From Pseudomonas sp. FP198 (lineage in GTDB: Bacteria; Pseudomonadota; Gammaproteobacteria; Pseudomonadales; Pseudomonadaceae): 64,000 nt of DNA. Made by a program: the position numbers and the translations under genes. Of this stretch, positions 34,344 to 44,133 are shown piece after piece; within the stretch, counting starts at the first letter, position 1, and each line of letters starts with the position of its first letter. The stretch covers positions 3,799,501 to 3,863,500 of the forward strand of contig NZ_CP117452.1 of NCBI RefSeq assembly GCF_030687895.1, given 5' to 3'. The notes beneath the pieces are model-generated. The model did not search any database. It was not told where the DNA came from and worked only from the letters and a program-made list of their open reading frames with translations.

Positions 34344-34363
34344 GCCTGCAAAAGGATGACGAG

Positions 34364-35386
34364 ATGAACGCCAGAATGCTTGTCCTGCTGTTGCTGCCGC
34401 TTGCCGGTTGCTCCAGCACCACCGATACCCGCTCGATGCCGGTGCAGATCCTCACGGCCGCGCCGGCCAACGCCCAGGCCACCGACATGCCCAAGGTCGA
34501 ACAGACCCTGCGGCCCCAGGACGTGCTGGATGTGATTTTTCATATCAGCACCACCGCCTCCCAGGCTTATCGGGTACAGCCGGGCGACCAGGTAGCGCTG
34601 AACTTTACCGCCGCCAGCCAGCTCAATGGCACGCAACAGGTGATGCCCGACGGCAGCATCGAACTGCCGGGCGCCAACACCTCGGTGAAAGTCGCCGGCC
34701 TGAGCACCGACGAGGCCCGCCTGGCGGTACAGCGAGCCTATGAGCAGAAGATGCTGTTCCAGCCCAATCGCAACCAGTTGACGGTGTTGGTGACCAGTCC
34801 GCTGGCCGGCGAGACGACCCTGCGCAACACCCTGACCCACCCTGGCACCGGCATGAGCCGGGAAATCACCGTGGGCCGGGACGGCTACGCCAGCTTTCCG
34901 GAAATCGGCGCCGTACCGCTGCAAGGCATGACCGTCACCCAGCTGGAAACCTTCCTCAACGAGCGTTACGCCAATCTGCCCGGACGCATGACCGTCGATG
35001 TGCTGCTCAAGTCCACCGCCGGCAATGAAATCTATGTCCTCGGTGAAGTGGCCCAGCCCGGTTCCTATCCGATCCGCCGGCCCATCTCGGTACTGGAAGC
35101 CCTGACCCTGGCCCGTGGCCCGAACGTCAAGGCCCGGCTCGACTCAGTGGTGATCATGCGCCGCAACGGCAATCAGGTCGAAGCCCGCCACTACGACGTC
35201 GAAAAAGCCTTGAGCGGCGACGCCACGCAAATCGCCTACCTGCAGCCCGAAGACATGCTCTTCGTGCCCAAGACCGGGCTGGCCAAAGCCGGCGAAACGG
35301 CCCGCCAATTGGCCGACGTGGTGCTGTTCCAGGGCGTGGGGTTCGGCTTCGGCTACCGCGTCGACAACAAAGGCAGCGACAACTGA
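34364..35386 (+). CDS. Polysaccharide export lipoprotein (Wza/GumB-like)
   Basis: A 340-aa outer-membrane polysaccharide-export protein. The lipobox is L13-A14-G15-C16. The Poly_export domain appears as YRVQPGDQVALNF with VMPDGSIELPG, and two SLBB/ubiquitin-like domains follow (EITVGRDGYASFPEIGAVPL and IYVLGEVAQPGSYPIRRPIS). ATG 34364 is preceded by AAAGGATGACGAG. It forms the export channel together with the Wzz-like protein encoded next. A short C-terminal segment (VLFQGVGFGFGYRV) may be the transmembrane part. Confidence 0.93.
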   Translation: MNARMLVLLLLPLAGCSSTTDTRSMPVQILTAAPANAQATDMPKVEQTLRPQDVLDVIFHISTTASQAYRVQPGDQVALNFTAASQLNGTQQVMPDGSIELPGANTSVKVAGLSTDEARLAVQRAYEQKMLFQPNRNQLTVLVTSPLAGETTLRNTLTHPGTGMSREITVGRDGYASFPEIGAVPLQGMTVTQLETFLNERYANLPGRMTVDVLLKSTAGNEIYVLGEVAQPGSYPIRRPISVLEALTLARGPNVKARLDSVVIMRRNGNQVEARHYDVEKALSGDATQIAYLQPEDMLFVPKTGLAKAGETARQLADVVLFQGVGFGFGYRVDNKGSDN

Positions 35387-35403
35387 AATTCAGGTGACCG
35401 ATC

Positions 35404-36996
35404 ATGAACCCCAAGGAAAATTATCTGCACGAGTTTTTCAGGATCTTCTTTGCCAACAAGCAATGGGTGAAGCGCATCTTCCTGATTTTCGCCGTGATCG
35501 CCCTGGTGCTGCCATTGATGCTCAAGCAGAGCTTCGATATCACCGCCCAGGTGATCGTCCAGTCGAAAAAACTCTCCCAGGGCGACGCCACCACGTCGCT
35601 GAACCAGGAAAACGCCACGTTCATCCCGCCGTCCCTGGCGGACATGGAAACCGAGAGCAATATCCTCCGCTCGCCGGCGTTGATTCGCCAGACCATCCAG
35701 ACCCTGCGCGACCAGGGCGAGTACACGCCAAGCCCAGGCATCCTCAACAAATGGGTCAGCGAGCCGCTCAAGCGCTACATCACCCAGCCGCTGCGTGAGT
35801 ATGTGGTCAACCCGTTGCGCGACGGCCTGGGGCTTGAGGTCGATCCGGTGCGCGACACGATGCTCGATACGCTGACCGACCAGGCCATCGAGAACCTGAA
35901 GATCGAAACCCTCCCCGGCTCCAATGTCATCTCCATCGTCTACAGCTTCGGTGACCCGGCCCAGGGCACGCGGTTCGTCGCGCAACTGCTGAAGAACTAC
36001 CTCACCGGCCGCCAGGAACTGCAATCGATCGAACTGCCGCAGACCTTCTACGAGCAGAAAAAAGCCCAATACCAGACGCGTCTCGACGGCCTGGAAGACA
36101 AACGACTCGGGCTGCTCGAAGGCATCGGTTCGTCCGATCCGAAGGAAGAAGTCACGTTCCGCCTGAACGCCATCAATACCGAAGAGCAGGCGCTGAACCT
36201 CTATCAGGATCGCCTGCTGCAAAGCCAACGCTGGCTCGACTACCTCAAGAGCAGCCTGGCGGCGACGACCAGCTCGCGGTTCAACGACTACACCTTCCCG
36301 TTCACCTTCACCACCACGGTGGACAACATCGCCTTCGAGGACCGGGAAATCCGCCAGTTGGGTGAGCAACTGACCGGCCAGGTCAGCCGCTACATGAATG
36401 ACCTGGCGATTTTCCAGCCCGGCAGCGAACCGATGCTGCTGGCCCGGGAGCAGATCGTGCGCACCCGCCAGCAGTTCCTGAAAGTGGTGACCAACCGCAT
36501 CCAGGAACGCACCACCGATCTTGCGGTGGTCAGCTCGGTGATCGAGCAGAAAAAAGCGCGCATCGGGGCCTTCAAGGAGCGCATCCATCAGTTGCAGGAA
36601 ACCCAGAGCAAGCTGCGGCAGATGGACACCGAGATCAACGCTCTGCATGCGGCGTTCTCCACCTACGCCCAGCGATTCGCCGAAGCCAGTACCGCCCGCT
36701 CGCTGGACAACGACCTGTCCAACGCGCGGGTCCTGAGCCCGCCTTTCGAACCGACCGCCGCGGCATTTCCCAAGCCGATGCTGATCATTGTGTTCGGCCT
36801 GTTCAGCGGGCTGCTGCTGGCCATCGCCCTAGTCTACGTGCGTGAGTTCTTCGACCATCGCTTCAAGCATCCGGCGCAGATCACCCAGCAACTGGATCTG
36901 CCGGTGTTGCTGGTGATCAACGAGCAGTCACCCGAGCAGGTCAATCCGCATCGCAACTGGAGCTTGCCCAGCCTTGTCCATTGGGTGAGAAATTGA
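35404..36996 (+). CDS. Chain-length determinant/polysaccharide co-polymerase (Wzz/GumC-like)
   Basis: A 530-aa inner-membrane protein with a helix near residues 20-40 (IFLIFAVIALVLPLML) and another near 460-480 (MLIIVFGLFSGLLLAIALVY). Between them lies a large periplasmic domain with coiled-coil segments (EQKKAQYQTRLDGLEDKRL, KERIHQLQETQSKLRQMDTE). PTAAAFPKP just before the second helix is the conserved proline-rich Wzz motif. It lacks a fused kinase domain, consistent with the separate kinase-like gene upstream. It controls polymer length and couples polymerisation to export. Confidence 0.92.
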   Translation: MNPKENYLHEFFRIFFANKQWVKRIFLIFAVIALVLPLMLKQSFDITAQVIVQSKKLSQGDATTSLNQENATFIPPSLADMETESNILRSPALIRQTIQTLRDQGEYTPSPGILNKWVSEPLKRYITQPLREYVVNPLRDGLGLEVDPVRDTMLDTLTDQAIENLKIETLPGSNVISIVYSFGDPAQGTRFVAQLLKNYLTGRQELQSIELPQTFYEQKKAQYQTRLDGLEDKRLGLLEGIGSSDPKEEVTFRLNAINTEEQALNLYQDRLLQSQRWLDYLKSSLAATTSSRFNDYTFPFTFTTTVDNIAFEDREIRQLGEQLTGQVSRYMNDLAIFQPGSEPMLLAREQIVRTRQQFLKVVTNRIQERTTDLAVVSSVIEQKKARIGAFKERIHQLQETQSKLRQMDTEINALHAAFSTYAQRFAEASTARSLDNDLSNARVLSPPFEPTAAAFPKPMLIIVFGLFSGLLLAIALVYVREFFDHRFKHPAQITQQLDLPVLLVINEQSPEQVNPHRNWSLPSLVHWVRN

Positions 36997-38096
36997 ACGC
37001 GCCGTTCGGCCCGTCCCACCGCAGCAGCCCCCTGTCGATCATTCATCTGCTCGACAGCGGCGGCTTCTACGGGGCCGAGCGGATGCTGCTCGATCATTGC
37101 CTGGCAACGCCCGGCCAGCACCAGGTGGTGTTTTTGGCGGCGCCGCCGACCTTGATCACGCTTTCGCCAGGCCGGGGTCGACTGCCGCCACTGCGCCAAC
37201 TGGGCCGAGCTGCTGCGGCATTTGCGGCAACGCCGCGCCGAGCGACCGCTGATCAACACGCACAACTTCAAAGGCCTGTTGTTCGGCTGGGCCGCGGCCA
37301 CGCTGCTGCGCCTGCCCCTGGTGATTACCCAGCACGGCTTTACGCCGCGCAGCACCAAGCAGCGTTTCTATACCTGGCTGAGCCTGCAAACTGTGCCGCA
37401 CCGCCTCGGTCAAGCGAGTGGTATGCGTGGCCGAAAGCATCGCGGCGTTGCACCGCCAGGCCAGCGTGCAGGCGGACAAACTCGACGTGATTCCCAACGG
37501 CCTGCCGGCGGTCGCGACGCCCCTGCCGCATCGCAATGACCGGCAGCGCTGGCGGGTCGGCTACGTCGGCCGCTTGAGCAGCGAAAAAGGCCCGGACCTA
37601 TTTCTCGACGCCATGATCCCGCTGTGCCAGCGCCATGCTTCGCTGCACGCGGTGATGCTCGGCGACGGCCCGGAACGCCAGACCCTGCTCAAGCGCATCG
37701 CCGACGCCGGGCTGCCCACACGCATCGAATTGCCCGGCTACCAGACCGACATGAATGCCTGGTGGAGCCGCCTCGATGTACTGGTGATCAGCTCGCGCAC
37801 CGAGGGCACGCCGATGATTCTGCTCGAAGCCATGCAAGCCGGAGTGCCGGTGGTGGCGTTCGGCGTCGGCGGCATTCCCCGATGTCGTACAGGACCGCCA
37901 CAACGGCCTGCTCGCCACACCCGCCGACAGCGACGAGCTGGCCCGGCAGATCGAGACGCTGTTCAGCGAACCACCGCTGGCGCAAATCCTCGCCGACAAC
38001 GCGCGGCGCACCCAACGTGACCGCTACGACCTTCGCACCCTGGCCGAACGCTGGTCGCAACTGTATATCCGCACGGCACGGGAGGCTCGGCCATGA
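36993..38096 (+). pseudogene. Glycosyltransferase family 4, interrupted by three +1 frameshifts
   Basis: A GT-B retaining glycosyltransferase whose coding sequence passes through three frames. Frame A (from TTG 36993) gives SIIHLLDSGGFYGAERMLLD; near 37158 homology moves to the next frame (FRQAGVDCRHCANWAELLRH), at 37390 (run of A) to the next (VVCVAESIAALHRQASVQAD), and at 37880 (run of C) back to the first frame (DVVQDRHNGLLATPADSDEL) up to the TGA at 38094. Each step behaves like one extra base. Conceptually repaired, it is about 366 aa with the donor motif RTEGTPMILLEAMQAGVPVV. It is either inactive or affected by assembly errors. Confidence 0.85.
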
Positions 38097-39461
38097 TTGT
38101 CCCGCTCTCGATCGTCAGCCTCCTGGGCCCTGGTTTGCCTCATGTTGCTGGCCAGTCCTTATCCGTACCTGGCACCCGGCGCGGTGCTCGGCCTGGTCGG
38201 CGTCGCCGTGCTCTATCGCAAGCCTGGCTGGGGTTTGCTGGGCATTGCCGCGCTGGTGCCGTTCGAAGGCCTGTTCAAGGAAAACGCCTTTTCCGGCAGC
38301 AAGTTCCTCGGACTGGCGCTGATCCTGATCCTGGCGTTGCAACTGGCCCTGCACCAGATTCCCGCCACTCGCCTGCGCAGCAACATCTGGAAGCCGCTGA
38401 TCGGCTTCATGCTGTTCTATGGCCTGAGCCTGCTGCTGTCGGAAAATCCGGGCCTTTCCACCACCCACTTCCGGGAACTGGCGGTGGGCCTGGTGCTGTT
38501 CGCGATCACCCTGCTGATCGGCCGCGAGCTGAACCTGGACCTGTTCTGCCGGTTGGTCACCCTGAGCGTCACGACGACCTGCGTGCTGGCGATGTTCTCC
38601 GCCCGGTACCAGGATCAGGGCCGCGCTTCCGGCCTGTTGGAAGATCCGAACACCTTCGCCCTGCTGATCGCCTTCACCGTGCCGCTGGCGTTGTTGCTGG
38701 TGGTGCGCAGTCCGAACCTGCTGCACCGGTTGTTCTGGGGTGGCTGCTTCATCCTGCTGCTGGGCGGCATGACCAAGACCGAATCGCGTTCGGGACTGGT
38801 AGTGCTGCTGCTCAGCCTGATGATCGGCTTGTATCACTACCGCGCGCAGCTGCCGCGCATCCGCCCACGGCACCTGGGCTTCGCGATGCTCGGGCTGGCG
38901 CTGCTGATTCCCCTGGCAATCGCGGTGATGCCGGCCGGCTACGTGGCGCGCATCCAGTCACTGAGCATCCTCAGCGCTGGTGCCAGCGCGCACAAGGACG
39001 AATCCCTCGGCCGCCGCGCCTCGTACATCGTCGTCGGCAGCCAGATGCTTCGCGAAAATCCGCTGCTCGGCTCAGGTCCCGGAACGTTTCCCCTGCACTA
39101 CGCCCCCACCGGTTACGCCAAGGCTTTCTCGGCCAACCGCAAGCTGGGGGACCTGTATCGCCGGGCGCATAACACCTACCTGGAAATCTTCAGCGAGATC
39201 GGCATTCCCGGCGGGTTGATGTTTGTCGGCATGATCGGCCTGGGTCTCTACAACCTGCTGCGCGCACGCCAGCTCTGGCTCCAGCGTCGGGACTGGGTGC
39301 AGGCCGACCTGCTGACGCATCTGGGCATGAGTTTCCTGTCGCTGGCGTTGTTCCTGATGTTCCTCAGTGCACCGAACCACAAGTTGCTGTGGATCATGCT
39401 GGGCTTGACCAGCGTATTGCGCTACGACGCCGAACGGTCCGCGCCGCAGGAGACCCGTTGA
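38097..39461 (+). CDS. O-antigen ligase/polymerase (Wzy/WaaL-like) membrane protein
   Basis: A polytopic protein of about 454 aa with around 10-12 membrane helices and a large periplasmic loop containing NPLLGSGPGTFPLHYAPTGY and YRRAHNTYLEIFSEIG, the signature of the Wzy_C/O-antigen ligase family (H in the R-x3-H-N region). It probably polymerises repeat units. The start is uncertain: TTG 38097 is in frame and follows the upstream TGA, but the better-placed ATG 38093 (GGAGG 7 bp before) is in another frame. A single extra base near 38120 would connect ATG 38093 to the main frame, giving MIVPLSIVSSWALVCLML. Confidence 0.87.
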   Translation: MSRSRSSASWALVCLMLLASPYPYLAPGAVLGLVGVAVLYRKPGWGLLGIAALVPFEGLFKENAFSGSKFLGLALILILALQLALHQIPATRLRSNIWKPLIGFMLFYGLSLLLSENPGLSTTHFRELAVGLVLFAITLLIGRELNLDLFCRLVTLSVTTTCVLAMFSARYQDQGRASGLLEDPNTFALLIAFTVPLALLLVVRSPNLLHRLFWGGCFILLLGGMTKTESRSGLVVLLLSLMIGLYHYRAQLPRIRPRHLGFAMLGLALLIPLAIAVMPAGYVARIQSLSILSAGASAHKDESLGRRASYIVVGSQMLRENPLLGSGPGTFPLHYAPTGYAKAFSANRKLGDLYRRAHNTYLEIFSEIGIPGGLMFVGMIGLGLYNLLRARQLWLQRRDWVQADLLTHLGMSFLSLALFLMFLSAPNHKLLWIMLGLTSVLRYDAERSAPQETR

Positions 39462-40420
39462 TGAAACGCGTGAGCATTGTGATCCCGATGTACAACGAGG
39501 CCCGGCACATCGGCCGCACCTTGCTGGCGGCGCAAGAAGCGGCGCGCCACGCGCAGCTGGAGTGCGAGCTGATCGTGGTCGACAACGGCTCGGACGACCA
39601 TGGCCCGCGCATTGCCAACGAATTGGGCGCACGGGTGCTGATCGTGCCCGGCGTGCACATCGGCGCCCTGCGCAATCGTGGCGCGGCGGCCGCCAGCGGC
39701 GACTGGCTGGCGTTCATCGATGCCGACATCGAAATGCCCGCCGACTGGCTCAGGTTGTTGATCGAAATCGAAGGTCGCCAGGGCGATGTGCTCGGTCTCG
39801 ACCTGGATACGCCCGAGCAGGCGCCGTGGTTCGCCCGGGCCTGGCAGCGGCGCGGCCAACGCCCGGGGTCGCGTCCGCTGCACCGGGTGCAATGGTTGCC
39901 CAGCGCCAATCTGCTGATGCGTCGCGCCTGGTTCGATCGCGTCGATGGCTTCGATGAAACCCTGCGCACCGGTGAGGACAAGGATTTTTCCCTGCGCCTG
40001 CGCCAGGCCGGAGCGCAGTTGTTGCTGGTGAGCGAAAGCCTCGCCTTGCACTGGGGTTACGAAGGCAGCTGGCGCGAGTGGATGAGCAAGGAACTGTGGC
40101 GCCAGGGCAGTCACTGGCAGCTGCTGCGCAGCCACGGGCCGAGCCTGCGGCTGTTGCGCTTCCCCGCCTTGTCCATCGGTGCCTGGGGCCTGGATTTCGT
40201 GGCGCTGGTCGCGCTGTTCCAGGGCCAGCCGCGCCTGGGGCTGATGCTGCTGTTGATCAGCACATTGCCGGCCCTGGTTCTGAGCTTGCGCCAGAGCCAG
40301 CGCGACCTGCGCCTGACCTTGCAACTGTGGGCCCTGCATGGGGTGCGCCTGCACCTGACCGGCGCGGCGCTGTTGCTCAATCTTTTTCAATGGAACGTCA
40401 GGAGACCTGCCCGTGGCTGA
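39461..40420 (+). CDS. Glycosyltransferase family 2
   Basis: A 319-aa GT-A inverting glycosyltransferase. The N-terminal VSIVIPMYNEARHIGRTL, the metal-binding DxD in FIDADIEMP, and the GEDKDFSLRLRQAG acceptor motif are intact. A C-terminal hydrophobic tail (about residues 235-310) suggests membrane attachment. The ATG overlaps the previous TGA by 1 nt. It adds one sugar to the lipid-linked repeat unit; the donor sugar cannot be deduced. Confidence 0.92.
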   Translation: MKRVSIVIPMYNEARHIGRTLLAAQEAARHAQLECELIVVDNGSDDHGPRIANELGARVLIVPGVHIGALRNRGAAAASGDWLAFIDADIEMPADWLRLLIEIEGRQGDVLGLDLDTPEQAPWFARAWQRRGQRPGSRPLHRVQWLPSANLLMRRAWFDRVDGFDETLRTGEDKDFSLRLRQAGAQLLLVSESLALHWGYEGSWREWMSKELWRQGSHWQLLRSHGPSLRLLRFPALSIGAWGLDFVALVALFQGQPRLGLMLLLISTLPALVLSLRQSQRDLRLTLQLWALHGVRLHLTGAALLLNLFQWNVRRPARG

Positions 40421-41549
40421 GTTTTTCTATTGGTCTTGCCTGTTGCTGCCGGTGTACGCGTACCTCGGCTACCCGCTGTTGCTGACCTTGCTGGCGCCGC
40501 TCTTTCCGCTACGGCGCTACACCACGGCAGTGCCGATGGACGTGAGCATTGTGATTGCCGCCCACAACGAGGCGCGGCACATCGAAGAAAAATTGCGCAC
40601 GCTGCTGGCTCAGGATTATCGCGCGCGCTCGCTGCAAATCATCCTCGCCAGCGACGGTTCCACCGATGACACGGTGGCCTGCGCACGCAAGGTCAGCGAT
40701 CCGCGGATCAGCGTGCTCGACCTGCCGCGCCAAGGCAAGGCTGCCGCCCTCAACACGGGCGTGGCCCACAGCAGCGGCGAAATCCTGGTGTTCACCGATG
40801 CCGACAATCAATGGGCCCACGATACCCTCGGCCATCTGTTGGCGCCGCTGGCCGACCCGGAAGTCGGCGCCTGCGCCGGGCACATGGAAATCCCCGTGCC
40901 AGGCAAGGGCCTGAGCCTGGGCGACAGCCTGTATCGGCACTACGAAGGCTGGCTGCGTCGGGTCGAGAGCCGCACCGGCTGCATGGTCTCCGCTGACGGT
41001 GCTCTGCTGGCCCTGCGCCGGGAGTTGTTCCAGGCGATACCGGCGCAAGTCAACGACGACTTTTTTCTCAGCACCTGTGCGCCGGTGGCCGGCAAGGCGA
41101 TCGTCTACGCCCCGCTCGCCCGAGTGACCGACCAGGGCGTGGACGAAGCCGACAAACAGTTCCGCCGGCGCCAGCGGGTCACCGTCGGTGGGTTGCAGAG
41201 CCTGGCCCAGCGCCGCGAACTGCTCAATCCCTTGCGGCATGGGCTCTACGCCATCGGGCTGATCAGCCACAAGTTGATCCGCCGCCTGGCGCCGGTGTTG
41301 CTGGTGCCGCTGTTGCTGAGCAACGCCTGGCTGTGGAGCGAGCACGGGTTCTATCGCCTGAGCCTGGTGGCGCAGTTGCTCGGCTACGCCATCGCCTTGA
41401 TCGGGTTGCTGGACGTCGGCCACCGCCTGCCCAGGCCTTTCCGCCTAGCCGCGTTCGTGCTGGTGACGCTGGCGGGCATGAGCATCGGGTTGTGGCAGTT
41501 TCTGCGCGGCCACCGCTATAGCCAATGGAATCCCGAGCAGAACCGCTAA
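40413..41549 (+). CDS. Glycosyltransferase family 2, membrane-bound
   Basis: A 378-aa glycosyltransferase with GTG start at 40413 (AGGAGA upstream), overlapping the previous gene by 8 nt. An N-terminal helix (about residues 5-25) precedes the GT-A domain (VSIVIAAHNEARHIEEKLRT, FTDADNQ, SADGALLALRRELF, and the QFRRRQRVTVGGLQSL Q/RxxRW-like motif). Three or so helices close the protein. This layout resembles hyaluronan/cellulose-type processive GT2 enzymes, but processivity cannot be judged from sequence alone. Confidence 0.92.
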   Translation: MAEFFYWSCLLLPVYAYLGYPLLLTLLAPLFPLRRYTTAVPMDVSIVIAAHNEARHIEEKLRTLLAQDYRARSLQIILASDGSTDDTVACARKVSDPRISVLDLPRQGKAAALNTGVAHSSGEILVFTDADNQWAHDTLGHLLAPLADPEVGACAGHMEIPVPGKGLSLGDSLYRHYEGWLRRVESRTGCMVSADGALLALRRELFQAIPAQVNDDFFLSTCAPVAGKAIVYAPLARVTDQGVDEADKQFRRRQRVTVGGLQSLAQRRELLNPLRHGLYAIGLISHKLIRRLAPVLLVPLLLSNAWLWSEHGFYRLSLVAQLLGYAIALIGLLDVGHRLPRPFRLAAFVLVTLAGMSIGLWQFLRGHRYSQWNPEQNR

Positions 41550-41561
41550 GGAGCAACGCCG

Positions 41562-42566
41562 ATGTCGATCAAACACGTCTTCAAGCGCACCGGCGGCTGG
41601 CTGTACCTGAACACGTCGATGGGGCGCCATCCCTTGCGTGGCGCCGGCGTGATCCTGATGTTGCACCGGGTGTTGAACAACGACCGCGCCGCCGAACTGC
41701 CGCATCGCAACGAGCTGTGCGTGGGGCCTGAAGCGTTCGAGCACCTGTTGATCTGGCTGCAACGGCATTTTGAATGCGTGCCGTTGATGAGCTTGCTGCT
41801 GGCCGACCCGGAAAGCGTTCCGAACCGTCCGCGGGTGGCCCTGACGTTCGACGATGGCTGGCGCGACAACGCCATGAATGCCTTTCCCCTGCTGCGCCAG
41901 TACCAAGTGCCGGCGAGCATTTTCCTGTCCACCGATTTTGTTGGCAGCCGCCAGCATTTCTGGTGGGAAAGCATCGGCGAAACCCTCTGGGGCAGCCATG
42001 GGCAGCTGGCGCGGCATTCGCTCATCGAGCATTTGCAGCAGGTCGGCCGGCCATTGCCGGTGCTGCTCGATGACATCGACGACGAACGCCGCAGCCTGGC
42101 GTTGCTGCATTTCCTGCAAAGCCTGAAAACCCTCGATGCGCGAACCCTGAGCGATCTCACCGAGGCCTGTCCGCAAGGCTCGCAACCCCAGGCATTGGAC
42201 TGGACCCAGGTGCGCATGCTCGAAGATTCCGGCCTGATCCGCTTCGGCCCCCACGGTGCCAGCCATGCGATCCTGACCGGGCTGGACGACCAGCGCTTGC
42301 ACGAGGAACTGACCCGCAGCTGGATAGCTTTGGAAAATGGCTGCGCGCAACCCCTGCCGGTGTATTGCTACCCCAACGGTGATCATGATGCACGGGTACG
42401 CGAGCAGGTGGCGGCCCACGGTTTTCCGTTTGCACTGGGCACCGAGGCCGGGCTGTATCGCCACGATGGCGAGCCCTTGAACCTGCCACGCTTCGGCGTC
42501 AGCCAGCGCAATGCCTGCCACCCCGAGTTGCTGGCCTGGCGCATTCGTCGAGGAGCCCGCTCATGA
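41562..42566 (+). CDS. Polysaccharide deacetylase (NodB-like, CE4)
   Basis: A 334-aa carbohydrate esterase family 4 protein. The catalytic Asp pair is in VALTFDDGWRDNA, the metal His pair in GPHGASHAIL (H-x3-H), and the later motif YCYPNGDHD is in place. No signal peptide is visible, so it may act in the cytoplasm on lipid-linked precursors. The ribosome-binding site AAGGAG is 9 bp before the ATG. It overlaps the flippase gene by 4 nt. Expected chemistry is removal of N-acetyl or O-acetyl groups from the glycan. Confidence 0.9.
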   Translation: MSIKHVFKRTGGWLYLNTSMGRHPLRGAGVILMLHRVLNNDRAAELPHRNELCVGPEAFEHLLIWLQRHFECVPLMSLLLADPESVPNRPRVALTFDDGWRDNAMNAFPLLRQYQVPASIFLSTDFVGSRQHFWWESIGETLWGSHGQLARHSLIEHLQQVGRPLPVLLDDIDDERRSLALLHFLQSLKTLDARTLSDLTEACPQGSQPQALDWTQVRMLEDSGLIRFGPHGASHAILTGLDDQRLHEELTRSWIALENGCAQPLPVYCYPNGDHDARVREQVAAHGFPFALGTEAGLYRHDGEPLNLPRFGVSQRNACHPELLAWRIRRGARS

Positions 42567-43867
42567 GCCGAGCCCATTACCTCAAGCACCTGGCACTGAG
42601 CATGGGCACGCGCCTGGCGATGATCGCTCTGCGCCTGCTGCGCAACGTGTTGCTGGCAAGGATCCTGGGGCCCAGCGAGCGTGGGCTGTTTGCATTGCTC
42701 AGTACCCTGCCCGACCTGATCAGCGCGGCCACCAGCGGTGGCCTGAATTCCGCCGTCGGTTACCAGGCGGCGCAGCAGCGCTCGATGGGCTTGTTGCTCA
42801 GCCAGGTGCTGGTGTTCGGTTGTCTGTTGGCCGGGTTGTTGACCTTGTTGGTGGTGGCGCTGGTGCGTGAGTTCGGTGGTGAGCTGGACATCACCACGCA
42901 ATTGGGATTGCTGGCCTGGCTGCTGTTGCTGGCCGTACCGCTGACCGTGCTCAAGAGTGGCCTGCTGACGCTGCACAATGCCTCGGGCGGCGTGGGCGCG
43001 TTCAACGCGTTGCGGCTGATGGAGTCGCTGGCACCGCTGTTGTTGTTCGTGGCGCTGTTCTGGATGTGGCAAGACAAGGCGCTGGAGGCGGCACTGATCA
43101 GTTGGCTGGCGGGCTTGAGCCTGGTGGTGCTGGCCGGCTGGATGTGGTTGCGCCGCGATCATGCGGTCGAGCTGCAGTGGGATCGCGCTGGCCAGAACGA
43201 GCTGTTGCGCTACGGCGCCCGCAGCCATCCTGACCTGTTGTTCCAGCAAGTGGTGCTGCGCTCGGATTTCCTGTTCATCGGCGCCCTGCTGGGCAGCACG
43301 GCGCTGGGGCACTACGCCATGGCCAGCGCCGCGGCGGAACTGCTGCTGATCGTGCCGGAAGCGGTCACCACGCCGCTGATGAAACGCCTGCTGCAGCAAG
43401 ACCGCGACATGCAGCGCCTGACCCCGCTGGCCTTGCGCCTGACCGCCACGGTGATGCTTGGCGCTTGCCTGGGCATGGCGCTGATTGGCGAGTGGCTGAT
43501 CGTCACGCTGTTCGGCGTCGCCTATCAACCGGCCTACCCGGCCCTGCTGGCGCTGCTGCCGGGGCTGTTCGGGCTCTGCTACGCGAGCATCCTGCGCCTG
43601 GATCTGCTGGGCAAGGACCGACCCGGCACGGTGTCGCTGCTGATGGGCGTCGGCGCGCTGCTGAACCTGGCGCTGAACCTGGTCCTGATACCGCGCTACG
43701 GCATCGTCGGCGCGGCCGCCGCGTCGTCGATCGCCTATCTGGGGGTAACGCTGGCGCTGCTGGGCATGTACTGCCGCCTCAGCGGCGTGGCGCTGTGGCA
43801 GACACTGATCATCCTGCCCAGCGATTTGCTGCCGATGCGCCAGATGCTGCTGGGGAAATCCGCGTGA
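42563..43867 (+). CDS. Lipid-linked oligosaccharide flippase (Wzx-like, MOP superfamily)
   Basis: A 434-aa membrane protein with about 12 helices. The N-terminus (LALSMGTRLAMIALRLLRNV) and motif ARILGPSERGLFALL are typical of polysaccharide biosynthesis/RfbX-type flippases. It should move undecaprenyl-linked repeat units across the inner membrane for the Wzy-like polymerase. It overlaps the deacetylase gene by 4 nt. A cluster of three REP cores follows its stop and breaks the run of overlapping genes. Confidence 0.92.
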   Translation: MSRAHYLKHLALSMGTRLAMIALRLLRNVLLARILGPSERGLFALLSTLPDLISAATSGGLNSAVGYQAAQQRSMGLLLSQVLVFGCLLAGLLTLLVVALVREFGGELDITTQLGLLAWLLLLAVPLTVLKSGLLTLHNASGGVGAFNALRLMESLAPLLLFVALFWMWQDKALEAALISWLAGLSLVVLAGWMWLRRDHAVELQWDRAGQNELLRYGARSHPDLLFQQVVLRSDFLFIGALLGSTALGHYAMASAAAELLLIVPEAVTTPLMKRLLQQDRDMQRLTPLALRLTATVMLGACLGMALIGEWLIVTLFGVAYQPAYPALLALLPGLFGLCYASILRLDLLGKDRPGTVSLLMGVGALLNLALNLVLIPRYGIVGAAAASSIAYLGVTLALLGMYCRLSGVALWQTLIILPSDLLPMRQMLLGKSA

Positions 43868-43886
43868 ACACCGCCGCCCGCCAGAC

Positions 43887-44118
43887 CGCCATCGCGAGCA
43901 AGCTCGCTCCCACAGGGTCCAGGGTTGGGCTCGGTATTTGTGTTCACCGCAGATCACCTGTGGGAGCGAGCCTGCTCGCGAAAGCGCTGGGTCAGATGGC
44001 TGGGATGTTGAGGGTGACGGCCCCTTCGCGAGCAGGCTCGCTCCCACATAGGTTTGGGGTTGGGCAGGGTATTTGTGTTCGCCACATTTCAATTGTGGGA
44101 GCGAGCTTGCTCGCGATG
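43887..44118. repeat. Cluster of REP cores inside the EPS locus
   Basis: One single REP (43887-43914), one facing pair (43959-44048) and a further single core (44094-44118) lie between the flippase and the next gene. They occupy almost the whole gap and end only 15 bp before the next start codon. This is the only sizeable gap in the otherwise packed cluster. Confidence 0.9.
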
Positions 44119-44133
44119 GGGCCCGCACGGTGC

